A DNA stretch of 64,000 nt from NCBI RefSeq assembly GCF_002849595.1, contig NZ_NRQR01000026.1:62001-126000 (forward strand). The letters run 5' to 3'. This document shows, one piece after another, positions 50,430 to 59,144 of this stretch. Position numbers and translations under genes: made by a program. Origin of the DNA: Luteimonas rhizosphaerae (GTDB lineage: Bacteria; Pseudomonadota; Gammaproteobacteria; Xanthomonadales; Xanthomonadaceae). The notes beneath the pieces are model-generated. The model was not told the origin of the DNA and did not search any database. It saw only the letters and a list, made by a program, of their open reading frames with translations. Within the stretch, counting starts at the first letter, position 1. Each line of letters starts with the position of its first letter.

Positions 50430-51656
50430 GTGGCCGTTGACCGCCCCGACCTGCGCACGCGCGTGCGCGAGGCCGCCGCCCAGCGCGATGCGGCGTCGCT
50501 GCGCCGCGTGCGCCGCACGGTCACGCGTCGCGACGGCATGCGTTGCGAGGTGCTCGACGCCACCGGCGGCGCGCGCTGGCTGCTGAACTTCTGCGGCAAC
50601 GACTACCTCGGCCTGTCGCAGCACTTCTCGGTCACCGGCGCGTTGCAGGACGCCGCGGCCGGCGTCGGCACCGGCAGCGCCGGCTCGCACCTGGTCTGCG
50701 GCCATCACGCGCTGCACGAGGCACTGGAACGCGAGGTCGCCGACTGGCTGCAGGTGCCCGCCGCGCTGCTGTTCGGCAGCGGTTTCGCGGCGAACCTCGC
50801 GGTGCTGCAGGGCCTGCTCGGCGACGGCGATGCGTGCGTGCAGGACCGTCTCAACCATGCCAGCCTGATCGATGCCGCGCGCCTCGCCGGCTGCCGCTTG
50901 CGGCGTTATCCGCATGCCGACGCGGAAGGTGCGCTGCGCCAGTTACGCACGCTGCCCGAGGGCGCGGCGATCGTCGCGACCGACGGTGTCTTCAGCATGG
51001 ACGGCGATGTCGCGCCGCTGCGCGAGCTGGCGCTGGTCGCGCGCGTGCAGCACGCACTGCTGTACGTCGACGATGCGCACGGCATCGGCGTGCTGGGACC
51101 GGACGGCCGCGGCAGCGTCGCCGATGCGCGACTGGACGTCGCGACGGTGCCGCTGCAGCTGGCGACGCTCGGCAAGGCGCTCGGCGGCTACGGCGCGGTG
51201 CTCGCCGGCGATGCCGATCTGATCGGCCATCTGCGCGAAACCGCGCGTCCCTACGTCTACACGACGGCGCTGCCGCCGGCGCAGGCCGCGGCGGGTCTGG
51301 CGGCGGTGAAGCTGGCGCGGCAGGAACACTGGCGGCGCACGCGGCTGCAGGCACTGGTCCAGCGCTTCCGCGCGCGCGCCGCGCGGCACGGCCTCGACCT
51401 GATGCCGTCGGACACGCCGATCCAGCCGCTGCGCTGCGGCAGCAACGCCGAGGCGCTGGCGCTGTCGCGTGCGCTGGACACCGCCGGGTACTGGGTCGTC
51501 GCGATCCGCCCGCCGACCGTGGCCGACGGCCAGGCGCGGCTGCGCATCACCTTGAGCGCCGCGCATCAGGACGCGGACGTCGACGCGCTGGTCGACATGC
51601 TCGCGTTCGCGCGCGACGAGCTGCGGGTCGATCCCGACCGCGCGCTTCCCGCATGA
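50430..51656 (+). CDS. bioF: 8-amino-7-oxononanoate synthase BioF
   Basis: A PLP enzyme that condenses pimeloyl-ACP/CoA with alanine in biotin synthesis. About 408 residues. The Gly-rich [31 protein letters not shown], the PLP lysine in [17 protein letters not shown], and the C-terminal [16 protein letters not shown] segment are all present. The start is uncertain. A GTG at 50430 gives [15 protein letters not shown], close to the usual N-terminus, and is preferred; an in-frame GTG at 50388 would add 14 residues. Its stop overlaps the next gene's ATG. Confidence 0.95.
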   Translation: MAVDRPDLRTRVREAAAQRDAASLRRVRRTVTRRDGMRCEVLDATGGARWLLNFCGNDYLGLSQHFSVTGALQDAAAGVGTGSAGSHLVCGHHALHEALEREVADWLQVPAALLFGSGFAANLAVLQGLLGDGDACVQDRLNHASLIDAARLAGCRLRRYPHADAEGALRQLRTLPEGAAIVATDGVFSMDGDVAPLRELALVARVQHALLYVDDAHGIGVLGPDGRGSVADARLDVATVPLQLATLGKALGGYGAVLAGDADLIGHLRETARPYVYTTALPPAQAAAGLAAVKLARQEHWRRTRLQALVQRFRARAARHGLDLMPSDTPIQPLRCGSNAEALALSRALDTAGYWVVAIRPPTVADGQARLRITLSAAHQDADVDALVDMLAFARDELRVDPDRALPA

Positions 51657-52657
51657 CCGGCGCGGACGATGCGCCGCGTCGCGCGCTGCTGGCGGTGGCG
51701 ATCGCGCTGGCGTCGGCCCTGTTCTTCACGATGACCTACGTGCTCAACCGCGCCAGTGCGACCGGCGGCGGCCACTGGGCGTGGACCGCGTCGCTGCGCT
51801 ACTTCATCACCCTGCCGTTGCTGCTGCCGCTGATGCCGTGGCAGGGCGGCATCGCGCCGGTGTGGCGCGCGATCGCCGCGCATCCGCTGGCGTGGCTGCG
51901 CTGCAGTGCGATCGGCTTCATGCTGTTCTACTGCATGCTCGCGTTCGCCGCGTCGAGCGGGCCGTCGTGGCTGGTCGCGGGCAGCTTCCAGTTCACCGTC
52001 ATCGCCGGCATGTTGTGCGCGCCGTTCCTGTATCGCGACGCGCGCCGGCGGATTCCGCCCGCCGCGCTCGCGGTCGCCGTCGCCATCCTCGCCGGCGTGC
52101 TGCTGATGCAGTTCGGCCACGGTGGCGCCGGGCTCGGCAGGGCCGGCTGGATCGCACTGGCCTGCGTGCTGACCGCGGCGATCGCATATCCGCTCGGCAA
52201 CCGCCTGCTGCTGCTGCATCTCGAGCGCACCGGCGAAGCCTTGAACGCGACCCAGCGCGTGTTCGGCCTGACCCTCGTCAGCCAGCCGCTGTGGCTGCTG
52301 GTCGCCGCGCTGGCCTGGCACGAATCCGGGGCGCCGTCGCTGCCGCAGGTGTGGCTGGCGGCGGGCGTCGCGCTGAGCGCCGGCGTCGTCGCGACGATCC
52401 TGTTCTTCCAGGCCACCGGCATGGTCCGCGACAATCCGGTCGCGCTCGGCGCCGCCGAGGCGATGCAGGCGGCCGAGCTGCTGTTCGCCTCGCTGCTCGG
52501 GGCGCTGCTGCTCGGCGAAGCCTGGCCGCAGGGCCGCGCGCTGCTCGGCGGCATCCTGGTGACGCTGGGCATCGTCGCGTTCGCGATCCTCGTCGCGCGG
52601 CCCGCCGCCGGCAGACCACGCCGGACGCGCGCGCTGCGCAGCGACAAGGGCGCCTGA
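51653..52657 (+). CDS. Multidrug-resistance/EmrE-like (DMT superfamily) transporter inside the biotin operon
   Basis: An integral membrane protein of 334 residues with about ten predicted helices, of the large EmrE/EamA-like DMT type (PF13536-like, inferred). The helices begin [20 protein letters not shown] and include [40 protein letters not shown], and [23 protein letters not shown] overlaps the bioF stop (ATGA), and bioH begins 2 bp after its stop. It is therefore translated within the bio operon and may move a pathway metabolite such as biotin or a pimelate precursor. This is inferred only from context. Confidence 0.85.
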   Translation: MTGADDAPRRALLAVAIALASALFFTMTYVLNRASATGGGHWAWTASLRYFITLPLLLPLMPWQGGIAPVWRAIAAHPLAWLRCSAIGFMLFYCMLAFAASSGPSWLVAGSFQFTVIAGMLCAPFLYRDARRRIPPAALAVAVAILAGVLLMQFGHGGAGLGRAGWIALACVLTAAIAYPLGNRLLLLHLERTGEALNATQRVFGLTLVSQPLWLLVAALAWHESGAPSLPQVWLAAGVALSAGVVATILFFQATGMVRDNPVALGAAEAMQAAELLFASLLGALLLGEAWPQGRALLGGILVTLGIVAFAILVARPAAGRPRRTRALRSDKGA

Positions 52658-52659
52658 CC

Positions 52660-53478
52660 ATGCAGTCCCGCACGCTCGACAATCCGCACGGCCTGCACAT
52701 CGACGTGGTCGGCCACGGGCCGCCGCTGGTGCTGCTGCACGGCTGGGCGATGCACGGCGGCGTGTTCGCGCCGTTGCGCGACCGGCTGCAGGCGACGCGC
52801 ACGCTGTACCTCGTCGACCTGCCCGGACACGGCGGCAGTCGCGACAGCCGACTGCCGTTGGCGATCGCGCCGGTTGTCGATGCGCTGGCCGCGCTGCTGC
52901 CGCCGGCGCCCTGGCTCGGCTGGTCGCTGGGCGGACTGTTCGCGCTGCAGGCCGCGCAGCGCCATCCCGCCGCCGTGCGCGCGCTGGTGATGCTGTGCGC
53001 GAGTCCGCGTTTCGTGAAGGGCGACGACTGGGCGTTCGGCATGTCGGCGGAGATCTTCCGCGACTTCGCCACCGGCCTGCGCACTGACTACCGCGCGACG
53101 CTGGACCGCTTCATCGCGCTCGAGGCGTTCGGCTCCGACGATGCGCGCGGCGAGCTGCGGACGCTGCGCAGCGAGGTGTTCGCACGCGGCGAGCCCGCGG
53201 CGCACGTGCTCGCCGATGGTCTGGACCTGCTGGAAACCAGCGATCTGCGCGCGGCATTGCCCGGGCTGCAAGTGCCGAGCCTGTGGCTGTCCGGCCGCCG
53301 CGACCGCCTCGTCGATCCGCGCGCGATGCGCGCCGCCGCAGTGCTGGCCCCCGACGCCGACGCGGCCACCCTCGATCACGCCGGCCATGCGCCGTTCCTC
53401 ACCCACGCCGACGCGGTCGCCGCGCGGCTGCTCGACTTCATCGCTGCGCGCGACGCGGCGTCGCCGGACCCGTCATGA
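52660..53478 (+). CDS. bioH: Pimeloyl-ACP methyl ester carboxylesterase BioH
   Basis: Hydrolyses pimeloyl-ACP methyl ester to free pimeloyl-ACP, ending the BioC-BioH stage of pimelate synthesis. The 272-residue alpha/beta hydrolase has VVGHGPPLVLLHGWAMHGG, the nucleophile S89 in GWSLGG, the acid in SGRRDRLVDPRAM, and the His in LDHAGHAPFLTH. It starts 2 bp after the transporter stop and overlaps bioC by four bases. Confidence 0.95.
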   Translation: MQSRTLDNPHGLHIDVVGHGPPLVLLHGWAMHGGVFAPLRDRLQATRTLYLVDLPGHGGSRDSRLPLAIAPVVDALAALLPPAPWLGWSLGGLFALQAAQRHPAAVRALVMLCASPRFVKGDDWAFGMSAEIFRDFATGLRTDYRATLDRFIALEAFGSDDARGELRTLRSEVFARGEPAAHVLADGLDLLETSDLRAALPGLQVPSLWLSGRRDRLVDPRAMRAAAVLAPDADAATLDHAGHAPFLTHADAVAARLLDFIAARDAASPDPS

Positions 53479-54377
53479 CGATCTTCGATCCCACCCAGGT
53501 GCGCCGTGCGTTCTCGCGCGCTTCGGCCACCTATACCGGCGCCGCCGCGCTGCAGCGCGAGGTCGAAGGCCGGCTGCTGGAATCGCTCGAGTATCTCGAC
53601 GACCGCGTGCCGGACGTCGTGCTCGACGTCGGCAGCGGCCCCGCGCATGCCGCGCTGGCGATGCGCGCGCGCTGGCCGAAATCCCGCATCGTCGCCGTCG
53701 ACCTGGCCTTGCCGATGCTGCAGCAGGCGCCGGTGCGCAGCGGCTGGCGCGACCGCCTGGGCCTGCAACGCCCGGTCGACCGCGTCTGCGCCGACCTGCG
53801 CCAGCTGCCGTTCGCCGACAACAGCGTCGACGTGCTGTTCTCCAACCTGTGCCTGCAGTGGGTCGAAGACCTGCCCGCGGCGTTCGCCGGGTTCCGCCGC
53901 GTGCTCAAGCCCGACGGCCTACTGCTGTGCTCGACGTTCGGCCCGCAGACGCTGATCGAACTGCGCGAGTCCTTCGGCCATGCCGACGAGGCGCCGCACA
54001 TCAGCCCGTTCGCGTCGATCGCCGAGTTCGGCGATGCGCTGATGCGCGCGGGCTTCCGCAATCCGGTGCTGGATCGCGACCTCGACGTGCAGCGCCATCC
54101 CGACATGACGGCGCTGATGCGCGAGCTGCGTGCGATCGGCGCGACCAACGCCCTGCAGCAGCGGCGTCGCGCGCTGACCGGCCGTGCGCGCTTCGCCGCC
54201 GCCGCCGCGCACTACGCCCAATTCCGCGACGCGGATGGTCTGCTGCCGGCGAGCTGGGAGACCATCACCGCGATGGCGTGGGCGCCGGCGCATGGCGCGC
54301 CGATCCGCGATGGCGGCGAGGAACTGGCGCGGTTCCCGGCGGACGCGATCCCGGTACGGCGCCGCGGCGCCGGCTGA
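53475..54377 (+). CDS. bioC: Malonyl-ACP O-methyltransferase BioC
   Basis: Methylates malonyl-ACP so that fatty-acid synthesis can build the pimeloyl chain. It has 300 residues. The start is MTIFDPTQVRRAFSRASATY. SAM motif I is VVLDVGSGPAHAALAMRARW, followed by VDLALPMLQQAP, DNSVDVLFSNLCLQWVEDLP and FRRVLKPDGLLLCSTFGP, all typical of BioC. The ATG overlaps the bioH stop. It is the last gene of the bio operon. Confidence 0.95.
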   Translation: MTIFDPTQVRRAFSRASATYTGAAALQREVEGRLLESLEYLDDRVPDVVLDVGSGPAHAALAMRARWPKSRIVAVDLALPMLQQAPVRSGWRDRLGLQRPVDRVCADLRQLPFADNSVDVLFSNLCLQWVEDLPAAFAGFRRVLKPDGLLLCSTFGPQTLIELRESFGHADEAPHISPFASIAEFGDALMRAGFRNPVLDRDLDVQRHPDMTALMRELRAIGATNALQQRRRALTGRARFAAAAAHYAQFRDADGLLPASWETITAMAWAPAHGAPIRDGGEELARFPADAIPVRRRGAG

Positions 54378-54463
54378 CACCGGCCCAGGCACGCCGTCGG
54401 CACACACGGCGCATCACCGGCCGGCCTGTATGCTGCGACGCAGCAATCCTGGTGCCCGCGTCC

Positions 54464-55144
54464 GTGTCCGATTCCGTTTCGCCCTCCGACCTCCTGCCCG
54501 ACGACCGTGCGGCCGCTGCGGCCGTCGCCGTGGCCGCGCCCGCGGCGAAGCCACAGCGGCACACGCGGGTCGAGGACGTGCAGGGCCTGGTGCTGGCGAG
54601 CCTGGTCAGTGCGCTGGGCATGGCGATCCTCGCCAGCGGCGGCCTGCTGGTCGGCGGCATCGCGGGCGTCTCACTATTGGTGCATTACGCCAGCGGCTGG
54701 AACTTCGGCCTGCTGTTCGTGCTCATCAACCTCCCGTTCTACTGGATCGCCCTGCGCCGGATGGGCTGGGAATTCACCCTGAAGACCTTCCTCGCGGTCG
54801 GCGTGACCGGCGTCGTCGCGGACATGATTCCGCGCTGGGCCTCGGTCGACGCGGCGTCGCCGCTGTTCTCGGCGGTGTTCGGCGGCGCGCTGGTGGGCAT
54901 GGGCCTGCTGTCCTTCATCCGCCACCGCGCGAGCCTGGGCGGCGTCGGCATCGTGGTTGTGTGGCTCCAGCAGAGCCGCGGCTGGCGTGCGGGCAAGTTG
55001 CAGATGGGCTTCGACGCCGTGCTGATGCTGGTCGCGTTGACGATGGTGCCGCCGTCGAAGGTGCTGTATTCCGCGCTCGGCGTGCTGGTGCTGAATCTGG
55101 TGCTGCTGTTCAACCACCGGCCCGGGCGCTACATGGGGGTCTGA
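54464..55144 (+). CDS. YitT-family membrane protein
   Basis: A 226-residue inner-membrane protein of unknown function, YitT/DUF161 type. An Ala-rich N-terminus is followed by five to six hydrophobic helices, including LVLASLVSALGMAILASGGL and ISxL-like VGGIAGVSLLVHYASGWNFG, then VVADMIPRWASVDAASPLFS and LGGVGIVVVWLQQSRG. The GTG at 54464 is the best start; another GTG lies four codons upstream. It lies 86 bp after bioC and may be read from the bio operon. Confidence 0.78.
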   Translation: MSDSVSPSDLLPDDRAAAAAVAVAAPAAKPQRHTRVEDVQGLVLASLVSALGMAILASGGLLVGGIAGVSLLVHYASGWNFGLLFVLINLPFYWIALRRMGWEFTLKTFLAVGVTGVVADMIPRWASVDAASPLFSAVFGGALVGMGLLSFIRHRASLGGVGIVVVWLQQSRGWRAGKLQMGFDAVLMLVALTMVPPSKVLYSALGVLVLNLVLLFNHRPGRYMGV

Positions 55145-55215
55145 GCCGGGCGGGTGCTGGCGGGATTCAGTCGGCGCTGCCTAGACTCGGCCCGACCCCC
55201 GCACTGGACGCGCCG

Positions 55216-55827
55216 ATGCGCATGCTGCTCTCCGTTTCCCTGCTGGCGCTGGCCGCCTCGACGGCCCTCGCACCTGCCCAGGCGCAGCGCTACGAGATCG
55301 ACCTGTCGCGGCTGGACCCGGCCGCGGTGCTGGCCACCGGCGGCGACGTGCTGCGCCGCGCGTCCGCGCCCGCCATCGACGAGCTGTTCCAGGCCGTGCT
55401 GCAGTCCTCGCGCGATCCCGCGGAAGCGCGCGCGCTGTGCGCGCTGTTCGAGCCCGACGCGCGTCGCGATGTCGCCGCCTTCCAGCGCACCGTCGACAGG
55501 CTCGGCGCGGCCAGCCAGGACCGCTTCGCCAACGCGTTCACCAACGTCGCGGTCAGCGGCCTGCAGGGCGCGCCGCAGCAGTACGAGCCGTCCGTGGCCC
55601 AGCAGATCCTGCGCGCCGCGGCCGTGCGGGCGACCCTGCTGCACGACGGTTTCATGCTCGGCATGACCGCGACCGGCACCGACGACGCCAGCCGGCAGGC
55701 GCGCTGCCGCTCGTTCCGGCAGATGGTCGACGTGCTCAAGGACCAGCCGCAGGCCGAGCGCGTCCTGGCGACGCGCTGGCTGCTCAACGAAGGGCTGACG
55801 CTGGTGGCCGACGGGCAGGCGGGCTGA
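55216..55827 (+). CDS. Exported protein of unknown function
   Basis: A 203-residue protein with a signal peptide (MRMLLSVSLLALAASTALAP, cleavage near AQA). The mature part is mainly helical: RYEIDLSRLDPAAVLATGGD and on through AVSGLQGAPQQYEPSVAQQI. Two Cys (ALCALFEPD and ARCRSF) could form a disulphide. No family recognised. It is convergent with the NTF2-like gene. Confidence 0.7.
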   Translation: MRMLLSVSLLALAASTALAPAQAQRYEIDLSRLDPAAVLATGGDVLRRASAPAIDELFQAVLQSSRDPAEARALCALFEPDARRDVAAFQRTVDRLGAASQDRFANAFTNVAVSGLQGAPQQYEPSVAQQILRAAAVRATLLHDGFMLGMTATGTDDASRQARCRSFRQMVDVLKDQPQAERVLATRWLLNEGLTLVADGQAG

Positions 55828-55848
55828 GTCGAGCGGCGCCTGCCGCGC

Positions 55849-56268
55849 TCAACCGACCTGCCGCAGCCAGTCCTCGAGGTTGTAGTAGTTGCTGACCCGC
55901 GCGATGCGGCCGTCGCGGAGCGCGAAGAACGCGCCGCCGGGCAGTACGTAACGCTGGCCGTGCGCGGGCGGCAGGCCGTCGTCGTCGGCGAGGTATTCGC
56001 CGTGCACGACGTACTCGGCCGCCGCGCACGTGCCGTCGGTCGCCGCCAGCACGACGATGTCGCGCAGTTGCTCGCGATAGCTGCGGTCCATGCGCTGCAT
56101 GAAGCGCACGAACGCCTCGCGTCCGGTCTCGCGCGCGCCCTGGTTGAGGTCGTGGGCGACGTCGTCGGTCAGCAGCGCGAGCATCGCGTCGCGATCGCCG
56201 GCGTTGAAGGCGGCGTAGTAGCGCTGGATCAGATCGAGCGCGGCGGCGTGGGGCGTGGCAGTCGGCAT
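55849..56268 (-). CDS. NTF2/SnoaL-like ketosteroid-isomerase-related protein
   Basis: A 139-residue cytosolic protein with the cone-shaped NTF2-like fold: DLIQRYYAAFNAGDRDAMLA, LLTDDVAHDLNQGARETG, then EQLRDIVVLAATDGTCAAAE and RVSNYYNLEDWLRQVG. Family members are enzymes or small-ligand binders; substrate unknown. It starts MPTATPHAAAL and lies 13 bp after the YdcF-like gene on the same strand. Confidence 0.83.
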   Translation of the reverse strand: MPTATPHAAALDLIQRYYAAFNAGDRDAMLALLTDDVAHDLNQGARETGREAFVRFMQRMDRSYREQLRDIVVLAATDGTCAAAEYVVHGEYLADDDGLPPAHGQRYVLPGGAFFALRDGRIARVSNYYNLEDWLRQVG

Positions 56269-56281
56269 CGGGAACTCCGGA

Positions 56282-56893
56282 TCAGGCGGGCAGGCCGAAC
56301 AGATCGCGATGGAAGAAATACACCTCGCGCAGCAGGAAGTCCGACTGCGTGCGCCAGCTGCGGAAGCGCGTGCTCGGGGTCGGCGAGCCGATCGCATCGA
56401 TGCCCAGCTTGCGGCTGGTGCGCAGCGCACGCGCCATGTGCAGCGGGTCGCTGACGATGAGGATGCGGTGCAGGCCGTGCTCCTGCATCAGTGCGCGCGC
56501 CTCGACCAGGTTCTCGACCGTCGTGCGCGAGCGCGATTCGATGAGGATGGCGTCGTCGGGAATCTTGTGGCGCAGCGCATACCGGCGGGCGACCTGCGAT
56601 TCGGAAAATCGCGCGCTGGCACCGCCGTAGCCGCCGGTGAAGATTAGCGTCGGCGCGTGTCCCGCGCGGAACAGGTCCAGGCCGTGTTCGATGCGCGCTT
56701 CGAACACCGGTGACGGCACCGCGTCGTAGGCGGCCGCGCCGAGCACGACGATCGCGTCCGCCGTCCCGGCCTCGTCGCGGTTGCCGACGTAGACGATCCA
56801 GGCGGCCACGCCCGCCAGCCACAGCACGCACAGCAGCAGCAGCCGCACGAAGAAGCGGAACGGGCGGAAGCCGGGCTTGCGCGGATGTGGCAT
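56282..56893 (-). CDS. YdcF/DUF218-family membrane protein
   Basis: A 203-residue protein with one N-terminal membrane helix (FFVRLLLLCVLWLAGVAAWI) and a periplasmic DUF218 domain: ADAIVVLGAAAYDAVPSPVF, FTGGYGGASARFSESQVARR, ILIESRSRTTVENLVEAR and ILIVSDPLHMARALRTSRKL. This is the usual ElyC/SanA/YdcF layout, linked in E. coli to envelope or enterobacterial-common-antigen handling. The ATG at 56891-56893 starts MPHPRKPGFRPFR. Confidence 0.88.
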   Translation of the reverse strand: MPHPRKPGFRPFRFFVRLLLLCVLWLAGVAAWIVYVGNRDEAGTADAIVVLGAAAYDAVPSPVFEARIEHGLDLFRAGHAPTLIFTGGYGGASARFSESQVARRYALRHKIPDDAILIESRSRTTVENLVEARALMQEHGLHRILIVSDPLHMARALRTSRKLGIDAIGSPTPSTRFRSWRTQSDFLLREVYFFHRDLFGLPA

Positions 56894-56930
56894 CGGGTCG
56901 GACTCGTCGAGCGGAAAGGCGGAGCGGCGA

Positions 56931-57914
56931 TCAGTGCAGCCAGGGCAGCCGGTCGGGATCGACATTGCCCCCGGTCAGCAGCACGCCGACCCGCTGCCCG
57001 GCGAACCGGGCGGGATGGGCGAGCACCGCGGCCAATGCGATCGCCGACGACGGTTCGACGATCTGCTTGGCGTGCACCAGCAGGCGTCGCATCGCGGCGA
57101 CGGCATTGTCGTCGTCGACTGCGATCACGTCGACAGGCGGGGCGCGGCCGTCGCCGCCGTGGCCGGCGAGAATGTCGAAGTTCGGTTGGCCGAGCAGGCC
57201 GCGCAGGCCGTCGCAGACGGTGTCGGGCACTAGGTCCTCGACCCGGGCGCCGGCGCGCAGCGACCGCAACGTGTCGTCGGCGCCCGCCGGTTCGGCCAGC
57301 ACCAGTCGCGTCTGCGGCGCCACGCCGGCCAGCGCCAGTGCGCTGCCGGCCGCGAGGCCGCCGCCGCCGACGGGGACCACCAGGGCATCGAGCGAGCCCG
57401 CCGCGTGCAGCAGTTCCAGCGCGGCCGTGCCCTGGCCGGCGATGACGCGAGGATCGGTGAACGGGTGCACCAGCGTCGCACCGGTGCGTGCCTGGACATC
57501 GGCGCAGGCCGCTTCGCGCGCCGCCATCGACGGCGCGCAGCGATGCAGCACGGCGCCGTTCGCGGCGATCGCGGCGAGCTTGGTCGCGACCGCACCTTCC
57601 GGTGCGACGACGTGGCAGACGATGCCGCGCAGGCGGGCCGCCAGCGCCAGCGCCGCGCCGTGATTGCCGGACGAATGCGTGACCACACCGCACGCGGCCT
57701 CGGCGGCATCGAGCGACCACACGGCATTGGAAGCGCCGCGGAACTTGAACGCGCCGCTCCGCTGCAGATGCTCCGCCTTGAAGTGCAGGGTGCAGCCGGC
57801 CAGCGCATCGAGCGAACGCGCGCGCAGCACCGGCGTGACATGGGCATGCGGCGCGATGCGTGCGGCAGCGGCCAGCACATCGGCGAACACGGGAAGAGCG
57901 GGCGGCGTATTCAT
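56931..57914 (-). CDS. PLP-dependent serine/threonine dehydratase-like enzyme
   Basis: A fold-type II PLP enzyme of 327 residues, resembling catabolic threonine dehydratase and serine racemase. The PLP lysine is in SGAFKFRGASNAVWSLD, the substrate loop in HSSGNHGAALALAARL, the phosphate-binding glycine loop in VVPVGGGGLAAGSALAL. The C-terminal part lacks a regulatory ACT domain, so it is the short catabolic or racemase type. It could act on L-Ser/L-Thr or, as in some homologues, on hydroxyaspartate. It lies 37 bp upstream of the YdcF-like gene on the same strand. Confidence 0.88.
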   Translation of the reverse strand: MNTPPALPVFADVLAAAARIAPHAHVTPVLRARSLDALAGCTLHFKAEHLQRSGAFKFRGASNAVWSLDAAEAACGVVTHSSGNHGAALALAARLRGIVCHVVAPEGAVATKLAAIAANGAVLHRCAPSMAAREAACADVQARTGATLVHPFTDPRVIAGQGTAALELLHAAGSLDALVVPVGGGGLAAGSALALAGVAPQTRLVLAEPAGADDTLRSLRAGARVEDLVPDTVCDGLRGLLGQPNFDILAGHGGDGRAPPVDVIAVDDDNAVAAMRRLLVHAKQIVEPSSAIALAAVLAHPARFAGQRVGVLLTGGNVDPDRLPWLH

Positions 57915-58034
57915 CGCGCAAGCCTAGCCGAGCGGCGCGCGGCATTCATGAAGCGGGCGGCAAAGAACGGAAAATTAAGGGCGGATTCAATGCCTTGGGC
58001 GGAAGCTGGTCGTCCTGACTCGGGGGCGAACGCC

Positions 58035-58766
58035 ATGTTCCGCAACGCAATGATCCTCGTCGCATGCCTCGCCATGGTGGGCTGTGCGAGTTACGGCTAC
58101 CGCGGCGGCAGCGGCGATTACTACTACGGCAGCCCCAGCACGGTGTACCGCAGCTACGGCGCCCCCTACGGCAGTTACCGCGCCCCTTACGGCAGCCTGG
58201 GCTACGGTCGTGGCAGCGGCTGGTACGGCGGCGCCGGCTTCGGCAATCCGTATTACGGCGGCTGGAACCGTGCGCCCTACGGCTACTGGGGCGGCGGGTA
58301 TTACCGGCCGCCGGTCGTGATCCGGCCGGTGCCGGTGTATCCGGGGCGTCCCGGTGGCCATCGGCCGCCGCACGGCCATGGCCGCCCGGACCATCGTCCC
58401 GATCGCCCGCACAGCGGCCGTCCCGGTCGCCCGGGCTGGGAGGGCGGTCGTCCGGATCGTCCCGAAGGTGGCCGTCCGGGTCGCCCTGGCTGGGATGGCC
58501 GTCCGGACCGGCCCGACAGTGGGCGTCCCGATCGTCCGGGCCGACCGGGTGGCTGGAATGGGCGTCCCGACGGGCAGCGTCCCGATGGCCAGCGGCCGGG
58601 CCGCCCGACGCGTCCGGCCGGCAGCGGCCGACCGGAGGGCGTCACCCAACGGCCGCCGCCGCGCCCGCAGGTCCAGGCGCCCGCACCGGCGCCGCGGCAG
58701 AGTGCGCCGCGCACCTCGCCACGCGAAATGCGGCAGCCGGTCACACGTCGGCAAGTGGAGCGCTGA
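58035..58766 (+). CDS. Lipoprotein with Gly/Tyr and Arg/Pro/Gly/Asp repeats
   Basis: A 243-residue predicted lipoprotein. The signal MFRNAMILVACLAMVGC ends in a lipobox. The mature chain begins with a Gly/Tyr/Ser-rich segment (YRSYGAPYGSYRAPYG), passes a hydrophobic YYRPPVVIRPVPVYPG, and then becomes a long low-complexity stretch of RPGRPG/RPDRPD units (for example WDGRPDRPDSGRPDRPGRPG) to about residue 210. It ends in Pro/Gln/Arg-rich sequence. Likely an extended surface protein. The repeats are imperfect and could vary in number between strains. Function unknown. Confidence 0.75.
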   Translation: MFRNAMILVACLAMVGCASYGYRGGSGDYYYGSPSTVYRSYGAPYGSYRAPYGSLGYGRGSGWYGGAGFGNPYYGGWNRAPYGYWGGGYYRPPVVIRPVPVYPGRPGGHRPPHGHGRPDHRPDRPHSGRPGRPGWEGGRPDRPEGGRPGRPGWDGRPDRPDSGRPDRPGRPGGWNGRPDGQRPDGQRPGRPTRPAGSGRPEGVTQRPPPRPQVQAPAPAPRQSAPRTSPREMRQPVTRRQVER

Positions 58767-58944
58767 TAGGACTTGCGCGGTCCAGATTCCCGGGCCACTC
58801 TTGCCCCACGTGACCGGATGCGTCGCTTTTCGCCGTAAACCGGACATGCAGTTGTCGACTCCCGGCGGGGGAACACCGGATCCCCCCTGTTCCGCCCCTG
58901 CCGGGCGTCGGCTCCTCCAGGACCTCCAGGGTCCGCGGGGAGCC

Positions 58945-58982
58945 AAAAAAATGGGGCCGGATGTCCCCCGACATCCGGCCCC
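58945..58982 (-). terminator. Intrinsic terminator of the candidate small RNA
   Basis: A perfect 13-bp stem GGGGCCGGATGTC / GACATCCGGCCCC with a four-base loop (58953-58982), followed on the minus strand by seven T (58951-58945). It is textbook in form but no protein gene on the minus strand ends here. Confidence 0.9.
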
Positions 58983-59068
58983 GCGCTTCCCCGGGCTGTG
59001 CATGGCCAGCCCTGTTCCAATCTCCGGCCGCGTTCCCCCTTGCGAACGCCTGCCACCCCGGGTGCGGC
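58945..59068 (-). ncRNA. Candidate small RNA, divergent from mnmG
   Basis: A transcript of about 124 nt is predicted to start near 59068, 12 bases after a sigma-54 -12 element, and to end at the terminator T-run. It would contain two further stem-loops before the terminator: GCGTTC-GCAAGGGG-GAACGC (near 59049-59030) and GGGCTG-GCCATGCA-CAGCCC (59012-58993). The minus-strand frame over it is short and low-quality. No homologue is recognised from memory. Confidence 0.5.
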
Positions 59069-59079
59069 ATACAGCGCAC

Positions 59080-59095
59080 GCAGAAAGTGTGCCAA
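59080..59095 (-). promoter_or_regulatory. Sigma-54 (RpoN) promoter candidate
   Basis: TTGGCACACTTTCTGC on the minus strand matches the RpoN consensus TTGGCACG-N4-TTGC closely, with the invariant GG and GC separated by exactly ten bases. Confidence 0.6.
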
Positions 59096-59144
59096 CTCTG
59101 GCCCGTCGCGCATCGCGCGTCCCGATCTCGCGGATAATTCGTGC

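Larger units (their letters stand above)
58767..59144. other. Intergenic region with candidate small-RNA locus upstream of mnmG
   Basis: This is 378 bp. It contains, on the minus strand, a sigma-54-like promoter (59080-59095) and about 125 bp of stem-loops ending in a perfect intrinsic terminator (58945-58982). The remainder toward 58767 shows no gene. Confidence 0.6.

Noticed and set aside
58741..59079. A 112-codon minus-strand frame over the candidate sRNA
   Set aside because: It begins near the predicted RNA start but runs through the perfect terminator, and it lacks a ribosome-binding site and a recognisable composition.
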